Part shown: positions 37,154 to 45,364 of the stretch, piece by piece
How the letters are laid out: each line of letters begins with the position of its first letter
How positions within the stretch are numbered: position 1 is the stretch's first letter
Assembly (NCBI RefSeq): GCF_004216535.1
Contig: NZ_SGWX01000001.1
Coordinates: 1,798,001 to 1,862,000 of the forward strand
Length of the DNA stretch: 64,000 nucleotides
Direction: 5' to 3'
From: Xylanimonas ulmi
GTDB lineage: Bacteria > Actinomycetota > Actinomycetes > Actinomycetales > Cellulomonadaceae
Translations under genes and position numbers: made by a program
Notes under the pieces: generated by a model
Told to the model about the DNA's origin: nothing
The model's input: only the letters and a program-made list of their open reading frames with translations
Databases searched by the model: none

Positions 37154-38679
37154 GCGGCCCTCCCGGTGCGCAGCGCGAGCGCCTGGCCGACGTCGCCGGC
37201 GGTCGGCTCGTCACGCCCGGCGAGGTCGGCGACCGTGTAGGCCAGCCGCAGCACGCGGTCGGCGCCGCGCAGCGAGAGTGCGCCGGCGTCGAGCGCCCGG
37301 TCGACATCGCGCATGACCGACCACCGCGGCCGCAACCGCTCACGCAGCCACGGGCCCGGCGCCTCGGCGTTGACGGTCCAGGGCGTGCCCGCCAATCGCG
37401 CCCGGGCCGCCGCCCGGGCGGCCGCGACGCGCGCCGCGACCGCGGCGCTCGACTCTCCGCGCTCACCACGCATCCCGGCCCGGCCCACCGCCTCGACCTC
37501 GACCTGCAGGTCGACGCGGTCGAGCAGGGGCCCGGACAGCCGGCTCAGGTACCGTCGCTTGGCCATCGGGGTGCACACGCACTCAAGCCCCTTGCCGGAA
37601 CCCATCCCGCACGGGCACGGGTTGGCCGCGATGACGAGTTGGAAGCGCGCCGGGAACCGCGCGGTCCCGCCGCTGCGGTGGATGACGAGCTCGCCGTGCT
37701 CGAGCGGCTGGCGCAGCGTCTCCAGGACCCGGGCCGAGAACTCGGGCGCCTCGTCGAGGAACAGAACGCCCCGATGCGCGCGTGACGCCGCCCCGGGCCG
37801 CGGCAGGCCCGAGCCGCCGCCCACCACGGCTGCGGGCGTCGCGGTGTGGTGCGGGTCCTCATATGGCGGCCGCGTGACCAGTCCGCCGCCGGGGTCGAAG
37901 GTGCCCGCGACCGAGTGCACCGCGGTCACCTCGACGGCCTCGGCCTCGGTCAGGTCCGGAAGGATGCCGGGCAGCCGCGAGGCGAGCATGGTCTTGCCCG
38001 CGCCGGGAGGCCCGGTGAACAGCAGGTGGTGCCCGCCCGCCGCGGCGATCTCCAGTGCCAGCCGGGGCAGGTCCTGGCCCAGCACGTCGGCCAGGTCGCC
38101 GGGCGCGCGCCGCGTCCCGGTCACGCGCGCCCGCCGCGCCGGCTCCACATCCGGCGCGGCGCACGCCGGTCCGCCGTGCATCGTGACGACGTCCGCGAGC
38201 GTCGTCGCGCCCCGCACGCGCGCGCCCGGGACGAGTGAGGCCTCGGGAACGTCCGCCGTCGGGACCACGACATCGCGGTAGCCGGCCGCGACGGCCGCGG
38301 CGACCATGGGCAGCACCCCGCGCACGGGCTGCAGGCGGCCGTCGAGGCCGAGCTCGCCGAGGTGCACCACACGGTCGAGCCCGGGCGCGGTCGCCACACC
38401 GGCGCCCGCGAGCACCGCGACGGCGATCGCGAGGTCGAACGCGGAGCCGTGTTTGGGCAGCGACGCCGGCGACAGGTTGACGGTGATCTTGCGGTTCGGC
38501 CAGGCGAGTCCGGTCGAGAGCACCGCGGCGCGCACACGGTCACGCGACTCGCTCAGCGCGGTGTCGGGCAGTCCCACCAGCGTGAACCCGGGCACCGAGT
38601 AGGCGAGCTGGGCCTGCACCTCGACCACGTGCCCCGCCAGGCCCACGAGCGCGACGGCCGCCGTCGTCCCGAGCGACAT
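37150..38679 (-). CDS. comM: YifB/ComM-type Mg-chelatase-like AAA ATPase
   Basis: ComM family proteins are hexameric helicases that aid branch migration in transformation. The 509-residue protein has an N-terminal Lon-like domain (SYSVPGFTLVGLPDTALSES-type; VNLSPASLPKHGSAFDLAIA), Walker A FTGPPGAGKTMLA, Walker B GVLFLDEAPEF, and a zinc-binding insert CPCGMGSGKGLECVCTP. The ATG at 38679 overlaps the yraN stop by one base. It forms a yraN-comM-dprA operon. Confidence 0.95.
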   Translation of the reverse strand: MSLGTTAAVALVGLAGHVVEVQAQLAYSVPGFTLVGLPDTALSESRDRVRAAVLSTGLAWPNRKITVNLSPASLPKHGSAFDLAIAVAVLAGAGVATAPGLDRVVHLGELGLDGRLQPVRGVLPMVAAAVAAGYRDVVVPTADVPEASLVPGARVRGATTLADVVTMHGGPACAAPDVEPARRARVTGTRRAPGDLADVLGQDLPRLALEIAAAGGHHLLFTGPPGAGKTMLASRLPGILPDLTEAEAVEVTAVHSVAGTFDPGGGLVTRPPYEDPHHTATPAAVVGGGSGLPRPGAASRAHRGVLFLDEAPEFSARVLETLRQPLEHGELVIHRSGGTARFPARFQLVIAANPCPCGMGSGKGLECVCTPMAKRRYLSRLSGPLLDRVDLQVEVEAVGRAGMRGERGESSAAVAARVAAARAAARARLAGTPWTVNAEAPGPWLRERLRPRWSVMRDVDRALDAGALSLRGADRVLRLAYTVADLAGRDEPTAGDVGQALALRTGRAA

Positions 38680-39047
38680 CAGGACACCCCCCGCAGGACC
38701 TCGACGCACGCGGCGTCCTGGCGCGGCAGCGTCACCGCGACGACGTCGATCCGCACCTCGTGCGGACGCGGGCGCACCTCGTGCCCGTGCGCGGTGAGCC
38801 ACTGCCCGGTCAGGCGCCGCAGCCGGGCGAGCTTGCGCGGGGTCACGGCCTCGGCGGGGTGCCCGAACCGCGTGCTCGTGCGGGTCTTGACCTCGACGGC
38901 CACCAGCGTCGTGCCGTCGAGCGCGACCAGGTCCAGCTCGCCGCCCTGCCCGCGCCAATTGCGCGCGAGCACCGTGTACCCCTCGCGGGCCAGCATCTCG
39001 GCGGCGATCCGCTCGCCCCGCCGCCCCACGTCGTCCTTCGCCGCCAT
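38679..39047 (-). CDS. yraN: YraN-family endonuclease-like protein (UPF0102)
   Basis: The 122-residue protein matches UPF0102: GRRGERIAAEMLAREGYTVLARNWRG, GELDLVALDGTTLVAVEVKTR, which contains the D/E-xK signature of the PD-(D/E)XK fold. The ATG at 39047 is chosen at the family start. Function is unproven; it is always near comM or rnhB in actinobacteria. Confidence 0.92.
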   Translation of the reverse strand: MAAKDDVGRRGERIAAEMLAREGYTVLARNWRGQGGELDLVALDGTTLVAVEVKTRTSTRFGHPAEAVTPRKLARLRRLTGQWLTAHGHEVRPRPHEVRIDVVAVTLPRQDAACVEVLRGVS

Positions 39048-39191
39048 GCGCGACCACCTCCGCGGGCCAGCGTCGCGGTCGCGCGGGCGCCGCACGAGGG
39101 GGCGCGGGCCATCTGTGGACGACGGCGCGGCGTCCCCAGACCCGCGACCGCCACGCGCCGCGCGAGCCCGCCGGGCGACCGGGCGTCTCGC

Positions 39192-39491
39192 TCAGAGCGC
39201 GAGGTCGGCCTTGGCCAGCTCCTCGACGTTGACGTCCTTGAACGTCACCACGCGCACCGACTTCACGAACCGCGCGGAGCGGTACACGTCCCACACCCAG
39301 GCGTCGCCGAGCCGCAGCTCGAAGTACACCTCACCGGCCGCGGACCGCACCTGCAGGTCCACCTGGTTGGCGAGGTAGAACCGGCGCTCGGTCTCCACCA
39401 CGTAGGAGAACAGGCCCACCACGTCGCGATACTCGCGGTAGAGGGCGAGCTCCATCTCCGTCTCGTAGTTCTCGAGGTCTTCGGCGCTCAC
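39192..39491 (-). CDS. DUF2469 family protein
   Basis: The 99-residue protein is nearly the textbook actinobacterial DUF2469: SAEDLENYETEMELALYREYRDVVGLF near the start, then VETERRFYLAN and VYFELRLGDAWVWDVYR. The family has no assigned function and sits beside rnhB. A GTG at 39491 with GGGAGG upstream is the start, 4 bp after the rnhB stop. Confidence 0.9.
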   Translation of the reverse strand: MSAEDLENYETEMELALYREYRDVVGLFSYVVETERRFYLANQVDLQVRSAAGEVYFELRLGDAWVWDVYRSARFVKSVRVVTFKDVNVEELAKADLAL

Positions 39492-39495
39492 CGAG

Positions 39496-40422
39496 TCATC
39501 CTCCCAGGTCCGTCGTCGCTGGCACGCCGACACGGACGTCGAGGCTCTCCGTGACGGCGTCGGCGAAGCGTTCAGCCACACGGTCGGGCGCGACCGCGTC
39601 TCCCGCCAGGGCGCGCAGGTTCCACGACCGGCGGTGTTGCGGCGTCGTGCCGTGCACGCGCAGGGCCTGGATGTGCGCGGGCGCCGAGTAGCCCTTGTTC
39701 TGGTCCCACGCGTAGGCGGGGTACTGCCGCGCGAGGTTGGTCAGCAGCAGGTCGCGTTCGACCTTGGCCAGCACGCTCGCCGCCGCGACCGACGCGCACT
39801 GCAGGTCGGCCTTGACCATGGTGCGCACCGCGGGCTCGACCTCGGGCGCCGTGGCGGCGTCGAGTCCGGCAGCCTCGAACAGGTCGGCCTGCCCGCGCGA
39901 GAGCCAGTCGTGCGAGCCGTCGAGCAGCACGGCGTCGACGTCGCCGCACACGCGGCGCACCTGCGCGAGCGCGCGCCACCCGGCCAGCCGAAGCGCCGCG
40001 ATGATGCCGTGCGCGTCGATCTCGGCGGGGCCGGCGTGCCCCACCGCCCATGCGACGGGCCAGCGCCGCAGATGCGGCACGAGCGCCTCGCGGGCGGCCG
40101 GGGTCAGCAGCTTGGAGTCGGCCACGCCCTTGGGCGCCGTCCGGGTGGCGGCGTCCACGACGACGACGCCGACGCTCACCGGCCCGGCGAGCGCGCCGCG
40201 CCCGACCTCGTCCATACCCGCCACGAGGCGCGCGCCCCCGGCGACCAGCGCCCGCTCGAAGCGCAGCGTGGGCGTCTTGCGCGCGCTCGGCTCACGGCGG
40301 CGCGGGGGCGTCGGGCGGCGCTGCGCGCGCGGCGCGCTCGAAGCCTCGCCCGACACCGCCGACGCCTCGGCGGGCGGCGCCGAGGCGGACGCCGTCGCGA
40401 CGTCGGGGTTCACGGCGGTCAC
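39496..40422 (-). CDS. rnhB: Ribonuclease HII with N-terminal extension
   Basis: RNase HII removes ribonucleotides from DNA. The catalytic core starts near residue 65 with [16 protein letters not shown] (Asp-Glu pair), then [36 protein letters not shown]. About 55 residues of Ala/Pro/Arg-rich sequence precede it if the GTG at 40422 is used; that GTG overlaps the lepB stop as GTGA, so I keep it. A later start is possible. Confidence 0.92.
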   Translation of the reverse strand: MTAVNPDVATASASAPPAEASAVSGEASSAPRAQRRPTPPRRREPSARKTPTLRFERALVAGGARLVAGMDEVGRGALAGPVSVGVVVVDAATRTAPKGVADSKLLTPAAREALVPHLRRWPVAWAVGHAGPAEIDAHGIIAALRLAGWRALAQVRRVCGDVDAVLLDGSHDWLSRGQADLFEAAGLDAATAPEVEPAVRTMVKADLQCASVAAASVLAKVERDLLLTNLARQYPAYAWDQNKGYSAPAHIQALRVHGTTPQHRRSWNLRALAGDAVAPDRVAERFADAVTESLDVRVGVPATTDLGG

Positions 40423-41186
40423 GGTGCGGGCACCTGCTCGAACACCGACCCGGGGTTGCGGTGCCAGGTCGCCCGGTCGAACGGCCAGACGGTCGCGAAC
40501 GCGGTGCCGACAACGTTGTCGATGGGCACGAACCCGCCGCCCGGCTTGCCGGTGTTGTAGCGCGAGTCGGCCGAGTCCTGCCGGTTGTCGCCCATCACGA
40601 AGAGCATGCCCTCGGGCACGGTGACGTTGAACGGGTCCTGGCTGGGGATCGAGCCAGGCTTGATATACATCGTCTCGGTGATCGCGACGCCGTTGACCAC
40701 GACCCTGCCGTCGGCGTCACAGCAGGTCACCTGGTCACCGGGCATGCCGATGACGCGCTTGATGAGGTGCTCGCCCGTGTCCTGCGGCAGCAGGCCCACG
40801 ACCGTCAGGCCCCGGGAGATCGCATTGCCGATCGGCCCGTGGTCCGGGGCGACGTACGGCTCGAGCCAGCCACCCGGGTCTTTGAAGACGACGACGTCGC
40901 CGCGGTGGATGTCGAGCACGCGCGGCACCAGGCGCGAGACCATGACGCGGTCGCCGACCTCCAGCGTGTCCTGCATCGACGCGCTCGGGATGTAGAAGGC
41001 CTGGACCAGCAGCGTCTTGATGAGCCATGACAGCACGAGCGCGCTGACCACGATGATCGCGGTCTCGCGCAGCAGCCCCAGCCCGGTGGTGCGCGCGCGG
41101 TGGCGGGGAGCGCCGGTGGCCGCGGCCGGCGTCGGCGTCTGTTCGGGGTCTGACGGCGGCTCGGTCACGGGGACGGATTCTGTCAC
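40419..41186 (-). CDS. lepB: Signal peptidase I
   Basis: LepB cuts signal peptides of exported proteins. The 255-residue protein has a single membrane segment ([19 protein letters not shown]) and the catalytic Ser in [11 protein letters not shown]. Lys is in [12 protein letters not shown], and [14 protein letters not shown] is the last conserved box. GTG at 41186 with GGAAGAG eight bases upstream. It lies between rplS and rnhB, as in many actinobacteria. Confidence 0.95.
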   Translation of the reverse strand: MTESVPVTEPPSDPEQTPTPAAATGAPRHRARTTGLGLLRETAIIVVSALVLSWLIKTLLVQAFYIPSASMQDTLEVGDRVMVSRLVPRVLDIHRGDVVVFKDPGGWLEPYVAPDHGPIGNAISRGLTVVGLLPQDTGEHLIKRVIGMPGDQVTCCDADGRVVVNGVAITETMYIKPGSIPSQDPFNVTVPEGMLFVMGDNRQDSADSRYNTGKPGGGFVPIDNVVGTAFATVWPFDRATWHRNPGSVFEQVPAP

Positions 41187-41280
41187 GGATTCCACTCTTC
41201 CATCCCCGTGGGGCTGCTCCGACCAGGCCAAGCCCTGCGCGGGCCACGCGGCCGGAGCCACCCGGCACGCAGACGCCGAC

Positions 41281-41308
41281 GGGCGGCCCCTCGTTCGAGG
41301 GACCGCCC
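41281..41308 (-). terminator. Terminator hairpin after rplS
   Basis: In the minus-strand RNA GGGCGGUCCCUCG pairs with CGAGGGGCCGCCC across an AA loop, with one G-U pair, 30 bp after the rplS stop. No U tract follows. It separates rplS from lepB. Confidence 0.72.
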
Positions 41309-41337
41309 GTCGGTCGTGGAGGCCGGCGGCCGTCGGC

Positions 41338-41694
41338 TCACTTGCCCGACGTCTCGCGCTTCTCCTTGATCTTCGCCTTCTTGCCGCGCAGCGCGCGCAG
41401 GTAGTAGAGCTTGGCGCGGCGCACGTCACCGCGCGTCACGAGCTCCAGCGAGTCGATCGTCGGGGCGTGCAGCGGGAACGTGCGCTCCACGCCGACGCCG
41501 AAGCTGATCTTGCGGACGGTGAACGTCTCGCGGACGCCGCCACCCGAGCGGCCGATGCAGACGCCCTGGAACGCCTGGATGCGCGAGCGGTTGCCCTCGA
41601 CGACCTTGACGTTGACCTTGACGGTGTCACCGGCGCGGAAGTCCGGGACGTCGGTGCGCAGCGATGCCGCGTCGACGATGTCGAGCTTGTGCAT
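41338..41694 (-). CDS. rplS: 50S ribosomal protein L19
   Basis: L19 lies at the subunit interface. The 118-residue protein shows [51 protein letters not shown] and [24 protein letters not shown] at 41694 with GGGGAG upstream. Its long leader holds a pair of 10-nt complementary arms (see that entry), and a promoter-like CAGAAT overlaps the end of trmD. Confidence 0.97.
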   Translation of the reverse strand: MHKLDIVDAASLRTDVPDFRAGDTVKVNVKVVEGNRSRIQAFQGVCIGRSGGGVRETFTVRKISFGVGVERTFPLHAPTIDSLELVTRGDVRRAKLYYLRALRGKKAKIKEKRETSGK

Positions 41695-41709
41695 GTTCGT
41701 TCTCCCCGC

Positions 41710-41824
41710 CTGCCACAGGTCAGGCGCATCTCAGGTCCGCGCGGGCGCGCCGACCGGTGCTGATGGTTCATCGGATGCGCGCCGAACTCGTCTCGAGTCT
41801 CCTCTCGAGTCTCCCCTGTGGCAG
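41710..41824 (-). promoter_or_regulatory. rplS leader with long-range complementary arms
   Basis: CTGCCACAGG (41710-41719) and CCTGTGGCAG (41815-41824) are perfect 10-nt complements. They enclose 95 nt that contain a tandem CTCGAGTCTCC pair and a local CGCCTG-N8-CAGGCG stem near the ribosome-binding site. A folded L19 leader acting as a translational switch is inferred. I do not recognise a known Rfam family in it. Confidence 0.45.
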
Positions 41825-41857
41825 AGGCCGGATCCCGGCTGCGGGCGCACCGCCGAC

Positions 41858-42649
41858 CTATTCTGCCACAGTGTCCGCGGCGCGCCGCAGCCCGCCGTCG
41901 GCGACGCGCCAGCCCAGGCGCTCCAGCAGCGCGCGGTCGTGCTTGTCGAGTGCGGCGGCGTCCAGCGCGGCGATCATGTCGGGCCGCCGCTGCGCGGTGC
42001 GCTCGAGGGCGCGGTCGCGCCGCCAGCGGTCGATCCTCGCGTGGTGCCCCGACGCCAGCACGTCGGGGATCTCGAGCCCGTCCCACACCGGGGGCTTGGT
42101 GTACACGGGGTACTCGAGCAGCCCGGCCGCGCCGTGCGACTCCTCGACGAGCGAGTCCGGGTTGCCGACGACGCCGGGCAGCAGCCGCCCGACCGCCTCG
42201 ACCAGGACGAGCGCGGCGACCTCGCCGCCGTTGAGCACGTAGTCGCCGATCGACAGCTCGCTGACCTCTCGCCCGGCCGCGCGGTAGTGCTCGGCGACGC
42301 GCGCGTCGATGCCCTCGTAGCGCCCGCACGCGATGACCAGGTGGGACTCAGCGGCCAGCGCCTCGGCATGGCGTTGGGTGAAGACCTCGCCCGACGGCGT
42401 CGGGATCACCAGGCGCCCGTCCGCGCCCAGCACGTCGTCGAGCGCCTGCCCCCACACGTCGGGGCGCATGACCATGCCCGCTCCCCCGCCGAACGGGGTG
42501 TCGTCGACTGTGCGGTGCCGGTCGGTGGTCCACTCGCGCAGGTCGTGCACGCGCAGGTCGAGCAGGCCGGCCTGGCGGGCCTTGCCGATGAGCGACAGGT
42601 CGAGCGCGGCGAGGTAGTCGGGAAAGACGGTGACGACGTCGATGCGCAC
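41858..42649 (-). CDS. trmD: tRNA (guanine37-N1)-methyltransferase
   Basis: TrmD methylates G37 and prevents frameshifting. The 263-residue protein has the knotted SAM site ([47 protein letters not shown]) and the linker DSLVEESHG, then [34 protein letters not shown] at 42649 with GAGGA upstream, starting 1 nt after the rimM stop. A frame extension to 42733 lies inside rimM. Confidence 0.97.
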   Translation of the reverse strand: MRIDVVTVFPDYLAALDLSLIGKARQAGLLDLRVHDLREWTTDRHRTVDDTPFGGGAGMVMRPDVWGQALDDVLGADGRLVIPTPSGEVFTQRHAEALAAESHLVIACGRYEGIDARVAEHYRAAGREVSELSIGDYVLNGGEVAALVLVEAVGRLLPGVVGNPDSLVEESHGAAGLLEYPVYTKPPVWDGLEIPDVLASGHHARIDRWRRDRALERTAQRRPDMIAALDAAALDKHDRALLERLGWRVADGGLRRAADTVAE

Positions 42650-42650
42650 G

Positions 42651-43187
42651 TCAGTCCTCCGGGGTGTCGACGACGAGGCGCGCGGCGTCGCCGGCGAGCA
42701 GCCCTCCGGGCGGGTCGAGGACGACGCGTCCACCCGCGACGTCGACGACCGGCACGATTGCTGTGACGAAGGGCACGAGTGTGCGCTCGCCGCCGGTCTC
42801 CTTGATCACCAGCACGTCGTGCGCGGGCAGGTGCTCCAGCGCGACCACCTCGCCGACGACGGCGCCGTCGGTCAGCTCGGCGCGCAGCCCCCGTAGCTCG
42901 TGCGGGTACCACGCGTCCTGCTCGTCGGAGGCCTCGGCCTCGACCACGAGGTCGACGCCGCGCAGCGCCTCGGCGGCCGTGCGGTCAGCGGTCTCGGCGA
43001 ACCGGACGAGCCAGCGGCCCTGGTGCACGCGGGTCGTGACCACGGTCAGCGGACCCGCGGACGCGGGCTCGGTCGCGAGCCGCTGCCCGACGGCCAGGCG
43101 GGTGTCGGGGTCGTCGGTGCGCAGGTCGAGCGCGACCTCGCCGCGCAGCCCGTGGGCGCGCCCGACACGGGCGACGACTAGCTGCAT
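42651..43187 (-). CDS. rimM: 16S rRNA processing protein RimM
   Basis: RimM helps assemble the 30S head. The 178-residue protein has the N-terminal [25 protein letters not shown] and a PRC-barrel part ([32 protein letters not shown]). ATG at 43187. It follows khpA across a gap that holds a perfect 18-bp hairpin and a partial dispersed repeat. Confidence 0.95.
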   Translation of the reverse strand: MQLVVARVGRAHGLRGEVALDLRTDDPDTRLAVGQRLATEPASAGPLTVVTTRVHQGRWLVRFAETADRTAAEALRGVDLVVEAEASDEQDAWYPHELRGLRAELTDGAVVGEVVALEHLPAHDVLVIKETGGERTLVPFVTAIVPVVDVAGGRVVLDPPGGLLAGDAARLVVDTPED

Positions 43188-43198
43188 GTCTCCTCCTG

Positions 43199-43253
43199 AG
43201 AGCCTGTCGAAACCACGACGGGGCCCGATCCTCGTGGATCGGGCCCCGTCGTG
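43199..43253 (-). terminator. Partial repeat plus perfect 18-bp hairpin between khpA and rimM
   Basis: CACGACGGGGCCCGATCC (43214-43231) and its exact complement (43236-43253) form an 18-bp stem with a 4-nt loop, 6 bp after the khpA stop. The arm adjoins a partial dispersed repeat (AGCCTGTCGAAACCAC, about 43200-43215) on the rimM side. It looks like an intrinsic attenuator in the middle of the rpsP operon. Confidence 0.75.
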
Positions 43254-43259
43254 TGTCGC

Positions 43260-43499
43260 TCAGCGGCGGTCGACGTCGACGACGTCGATCCGTACCGGAC
43301 CGTCGCTCGCGAGAGCGCCGACGACGGTGCGCAGCGCCTTGGCGGTGCGCCCGCCCCGGCCGATCACGCGGCCGAGGTCGTCCGGGTGCACACGGACCTC
43401 GAGCAGGTCACCCCGGCGCAGCGGCTTGGTGGTCACCCGGACGTCGTCTGGGTTGTCCACGATGCCGCGCACCAGGTGCTCGAGGGCCTCGGCGAGCAT
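43260..43499 (-). CDS. khpA: KH-domain RNA-binding protein
   Basis: The 79-residue protein is a single KH domain: LEVRVHPDDLGRVIGRGGRTAKALRTVV, containing the GxxG loop as GRGG. KhpA-type proteins bind RNA with a KhpB partner and are encoded between rpsP and rimM, as here. The ATG overlaps the rpsP stop by one base. Confidence 0.93.
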   Translation of the reverse strand: MLAEALEHLVRGIVDNPDDVRVTTKPLRRGDLLEVRVHPDDLGRVIGRGGRTAKALRTVVGALASDGPVRIDVVDVDRR

Positions 43500-43927
43500 C
43501 AGGCCTCGGCCTCGGCGTCGCCCGCCGCGGCCTCGGTCTCAGCGGGCGCGGCGGCCTTGGCCTCGGCGGCCTTGGCCTTGGCCTTCTCGGCCTCGGCGGC
43601 CACGGCCTCGATCGCCGTGGCGGCGTCGGCCTTGCCGGCCTTGGTCCGCAGGGTGCCCTCGGCGCCCTCGAGACCCTTGAACTTCTGCCAGTCACCCGTC
43701 ACCTTGAGCAGGGCGAGCACCTGCTCGGTCGGCTGAGCGCCGACGCCGAGCCAGTACTGCGCACGCTCCGAGGTGATCTCGATGAACGAGGGCTCCTCGG
43801 TCGGGTGGTACTTGCCGATCTCCTCGATGACGCGGCCATCGCGCTTGGTGCGCGAGTCCGCGACGACGACGCGGTAGTACGGAGCCCGGATCTTGCCGAG
43901 GCGCTTGAGGCGAATCTTGACGGCCAC
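43499..43927 (-). CDS. rpsP: 30S ribosomal protein S16 with Ala/Glu tail
   Basis: The core ([42 protein letters not shown]) is canonical S16. The protein has 142 residues; about 55 beyond the usual end are Ala/Glu/Lys-rich. The GTG at 43927 has an AGGAG site 9 nt upstream; further in-frame codons to 43969 lack support. It starts the rpsP-khpA-rimM-trmD operon. Confidence 0.95.
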   Translation of the reverse strand: MAVKIRLKRLGKIRAPYYRVVVADSRTKRDGRVIEEIGKYHPTEEPSFIEITSERAQYWLGVGAQPTEQVLALLKVTGDWQKFKGLEGAEGTLRTKAGKADAATAIEAVAAEAEKAKAKAAEAKAAAPAETEAAAGDAEAEA

Positions 43928-44041
43928 TGTTGTGGTCACTCCTGGTTCTTGGATGGGCGGCCCTGACACACGTGCTCGTGGGGTCGAGCGGTGAGCGGGG
44001 CCTAGACGCGGCGTCGCGCAGGAGAGAGGGGCCTGGGCACG

Positions 44042-44065
44042 CCGAGTACTCGGACATTGTGCCAG
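44042..44065 (-). promoter_or_regulatory. Possible rpsP promoter with a 12-bp palindrome
   Basis: On the minus strand TGGCACAATG (-10-like CACAAT) is followed by the perfect palindrome CCGAGTACTCGG (44042-44053), about 115 bp upstream of rpsP. The -35 element is unclear, so the assignment is tentative. Confidence 0.35.
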
Positions 44066-44116
44066 ACGCCGCGCCCCTCGCCCAACCGCACGGGCGCCGT
44101 CGGCGACACCGCTCGG

Positions 44117-45241
44117 CTAGTCGGCCAGGGCGCCGGCCACGATCTGCCCGCGCAGCACGACGGCGGTGGGGTGGGCGAGCACCGCGATGTCCTCGCGCGG
44201 GTCGGCCGGGTAGACCACCAGATCGGCGCTGGCGCCGTCGGCGACGGCGCCGAAGCCGAGGAACCGCCGGGCGCGCCACGTCGCCGCCGCCACGACGTCG
44301 GCGGCGGGCACGCCCGCCTCGACCAGGAGCGCGCACTCCTCGGCGATGCGCCCGTGGCCGATGACGCCGCCCGCGTCGGTGCCGACGAGCAGCGGCACCC
44401 CGGCCTCGTGCAGCATCCGCACCTGCTCGTAGCGTCGCGCGTGCATGGCCCGCATGCGGCGCGCGTAGACGGGGTACTTGTCCTGCGCCTGGTCGGCGAT
44501 CTGCGCGAACCGCTCGACCTGCAACAGCGTGGGCGTCACGGGCACGCCGCGCTGGGCGAGCTCGGCGGCCTGGTCGGGGGTGACGCCCGTGCCGTGCTCG
44601 ACGCAGTCGACGCCGGCGGCCAGCAGGTCGTCGACCGTCTCGGTCGCGAAGGTGTGCACCGTGACGCGCGCCGCCTCGGCGCGTGCGGCGGCCACGCCCG
44701 CGGCGAGCACGTCGGCGGGCCACAGCGGGGTCAGGTCCGCGTCCGCGCCCAGACCCCGGTCGATCCAGTCCCCCACGACCTTGACCCAGCCGTCGCTCGC
44801 GCGCGCCTGGTCGCGCATGGCGTCGGGCAGCGCGGCGACGTCGTCGAGCTCACACGCGAATCCGCGCAGGTAGCGCCGGGGCCGGGCCAGGTGGCGCGCC
44901 GCGCGCACCAGGCGCGGCAGGTCGGCCCGCTCTTGCAGCGGGCGGGTGTCCAGGGCCGAGCCCGCGTCGCGCACCAGGAGCACCCCGGCGTCGCGGTCGG
45001 CGATCGCCTGCGCGGCGGCGGTGTCCAGGTCGACGGCCCCCTGAGCGCCGAGCCCGATGTGGCAGTGGACGTCGACCAGGCCGGGCAGCACCCACCCGTC
45101 GATCCGTCGGCCCTCGCCGGGCTGGTCCGCCTCCCGCGTCAGGTGCGCGGCCCCGTCGCGCACGAACACCTCACCGGTCTCGTGCTCGTCGTCGAGCAGC
45201 ACGTGACCCGTCAGGTGCAAGGGAGCATGCGGGACGGCCAT
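44117..45241 (-). CDS. Amidohydrolase-family metal-dependent hydrolase
   Basis: The 374-residue protein has LPGLVDVHCHIGLG (metal-binding HxH), an HTFATET region, VEHGTGV and LLVGTDAGGVIGHG (Asp), as in imidazolonepropionase/prolidase-like amidohydrolases. The substrate is unknown. The ATG at 45241 is preceded by TACGCT 7 nt upstream and no ribosome-binding site, suggesting a leaderless mRNA; an ATG seven codons earlier is rejected. The gene lies between ffh and rpsP, a recurrent place in this phylum. Confidence 0.85.
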   Translation of the reverse strand: MAVPHAPLHLTGHVLLDDEHETGEVFVRDGAAHLTREADQPGEGRRIDGWVLPGLVDVHCHIGLGAQGAVDLDTAAAQAIADRDAGVLLVRDAGSALDTRPLQERADLPRLVRAARHLARPRRYLRGFACELDDVAALPDAMRDQARASDGWVKVVGDWIDRGLGADADLTPLWPADVLAAGVAAARAEAARVTVHTFATETVDDLLAAGVDCVEHGTGVTPDQAAELAQRGVPVTPTLLQVERFAQIADQAQDKYPVYARRMRAMHARRYEQVRMLHEAGVPLLVGTDAGGVIGHGRIAEECALLVEAGVPAADVVAAATWRARRFLGFGAVADGASADLVVYPADPREDIAVLAHPTAVVLRGQIVAGALAD

Positions 45242-45248
45242 GGCCGGG

Positions 45249-45254
45249 AGCGTA
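45249..45254 (-). promoter_or_regulatory. -10 box TACGCT, possible leaderless amidohydrolase promoter
   Basis: TACGCT on the minus strand lies 7 nt before the ATG at 45241. Confidence 0.5.
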
Positions 45255-45364
45255 GTGGCCACCCGCAGCCGCGCCCGGGCGCGCTCGCCGCCCGTCGCCC
45301 CCGGCTCGCGCAGCGGGCGCGCGGAGCGTCACCACCCCGCAGGACGCGCCGCGAGGACGAGCGC

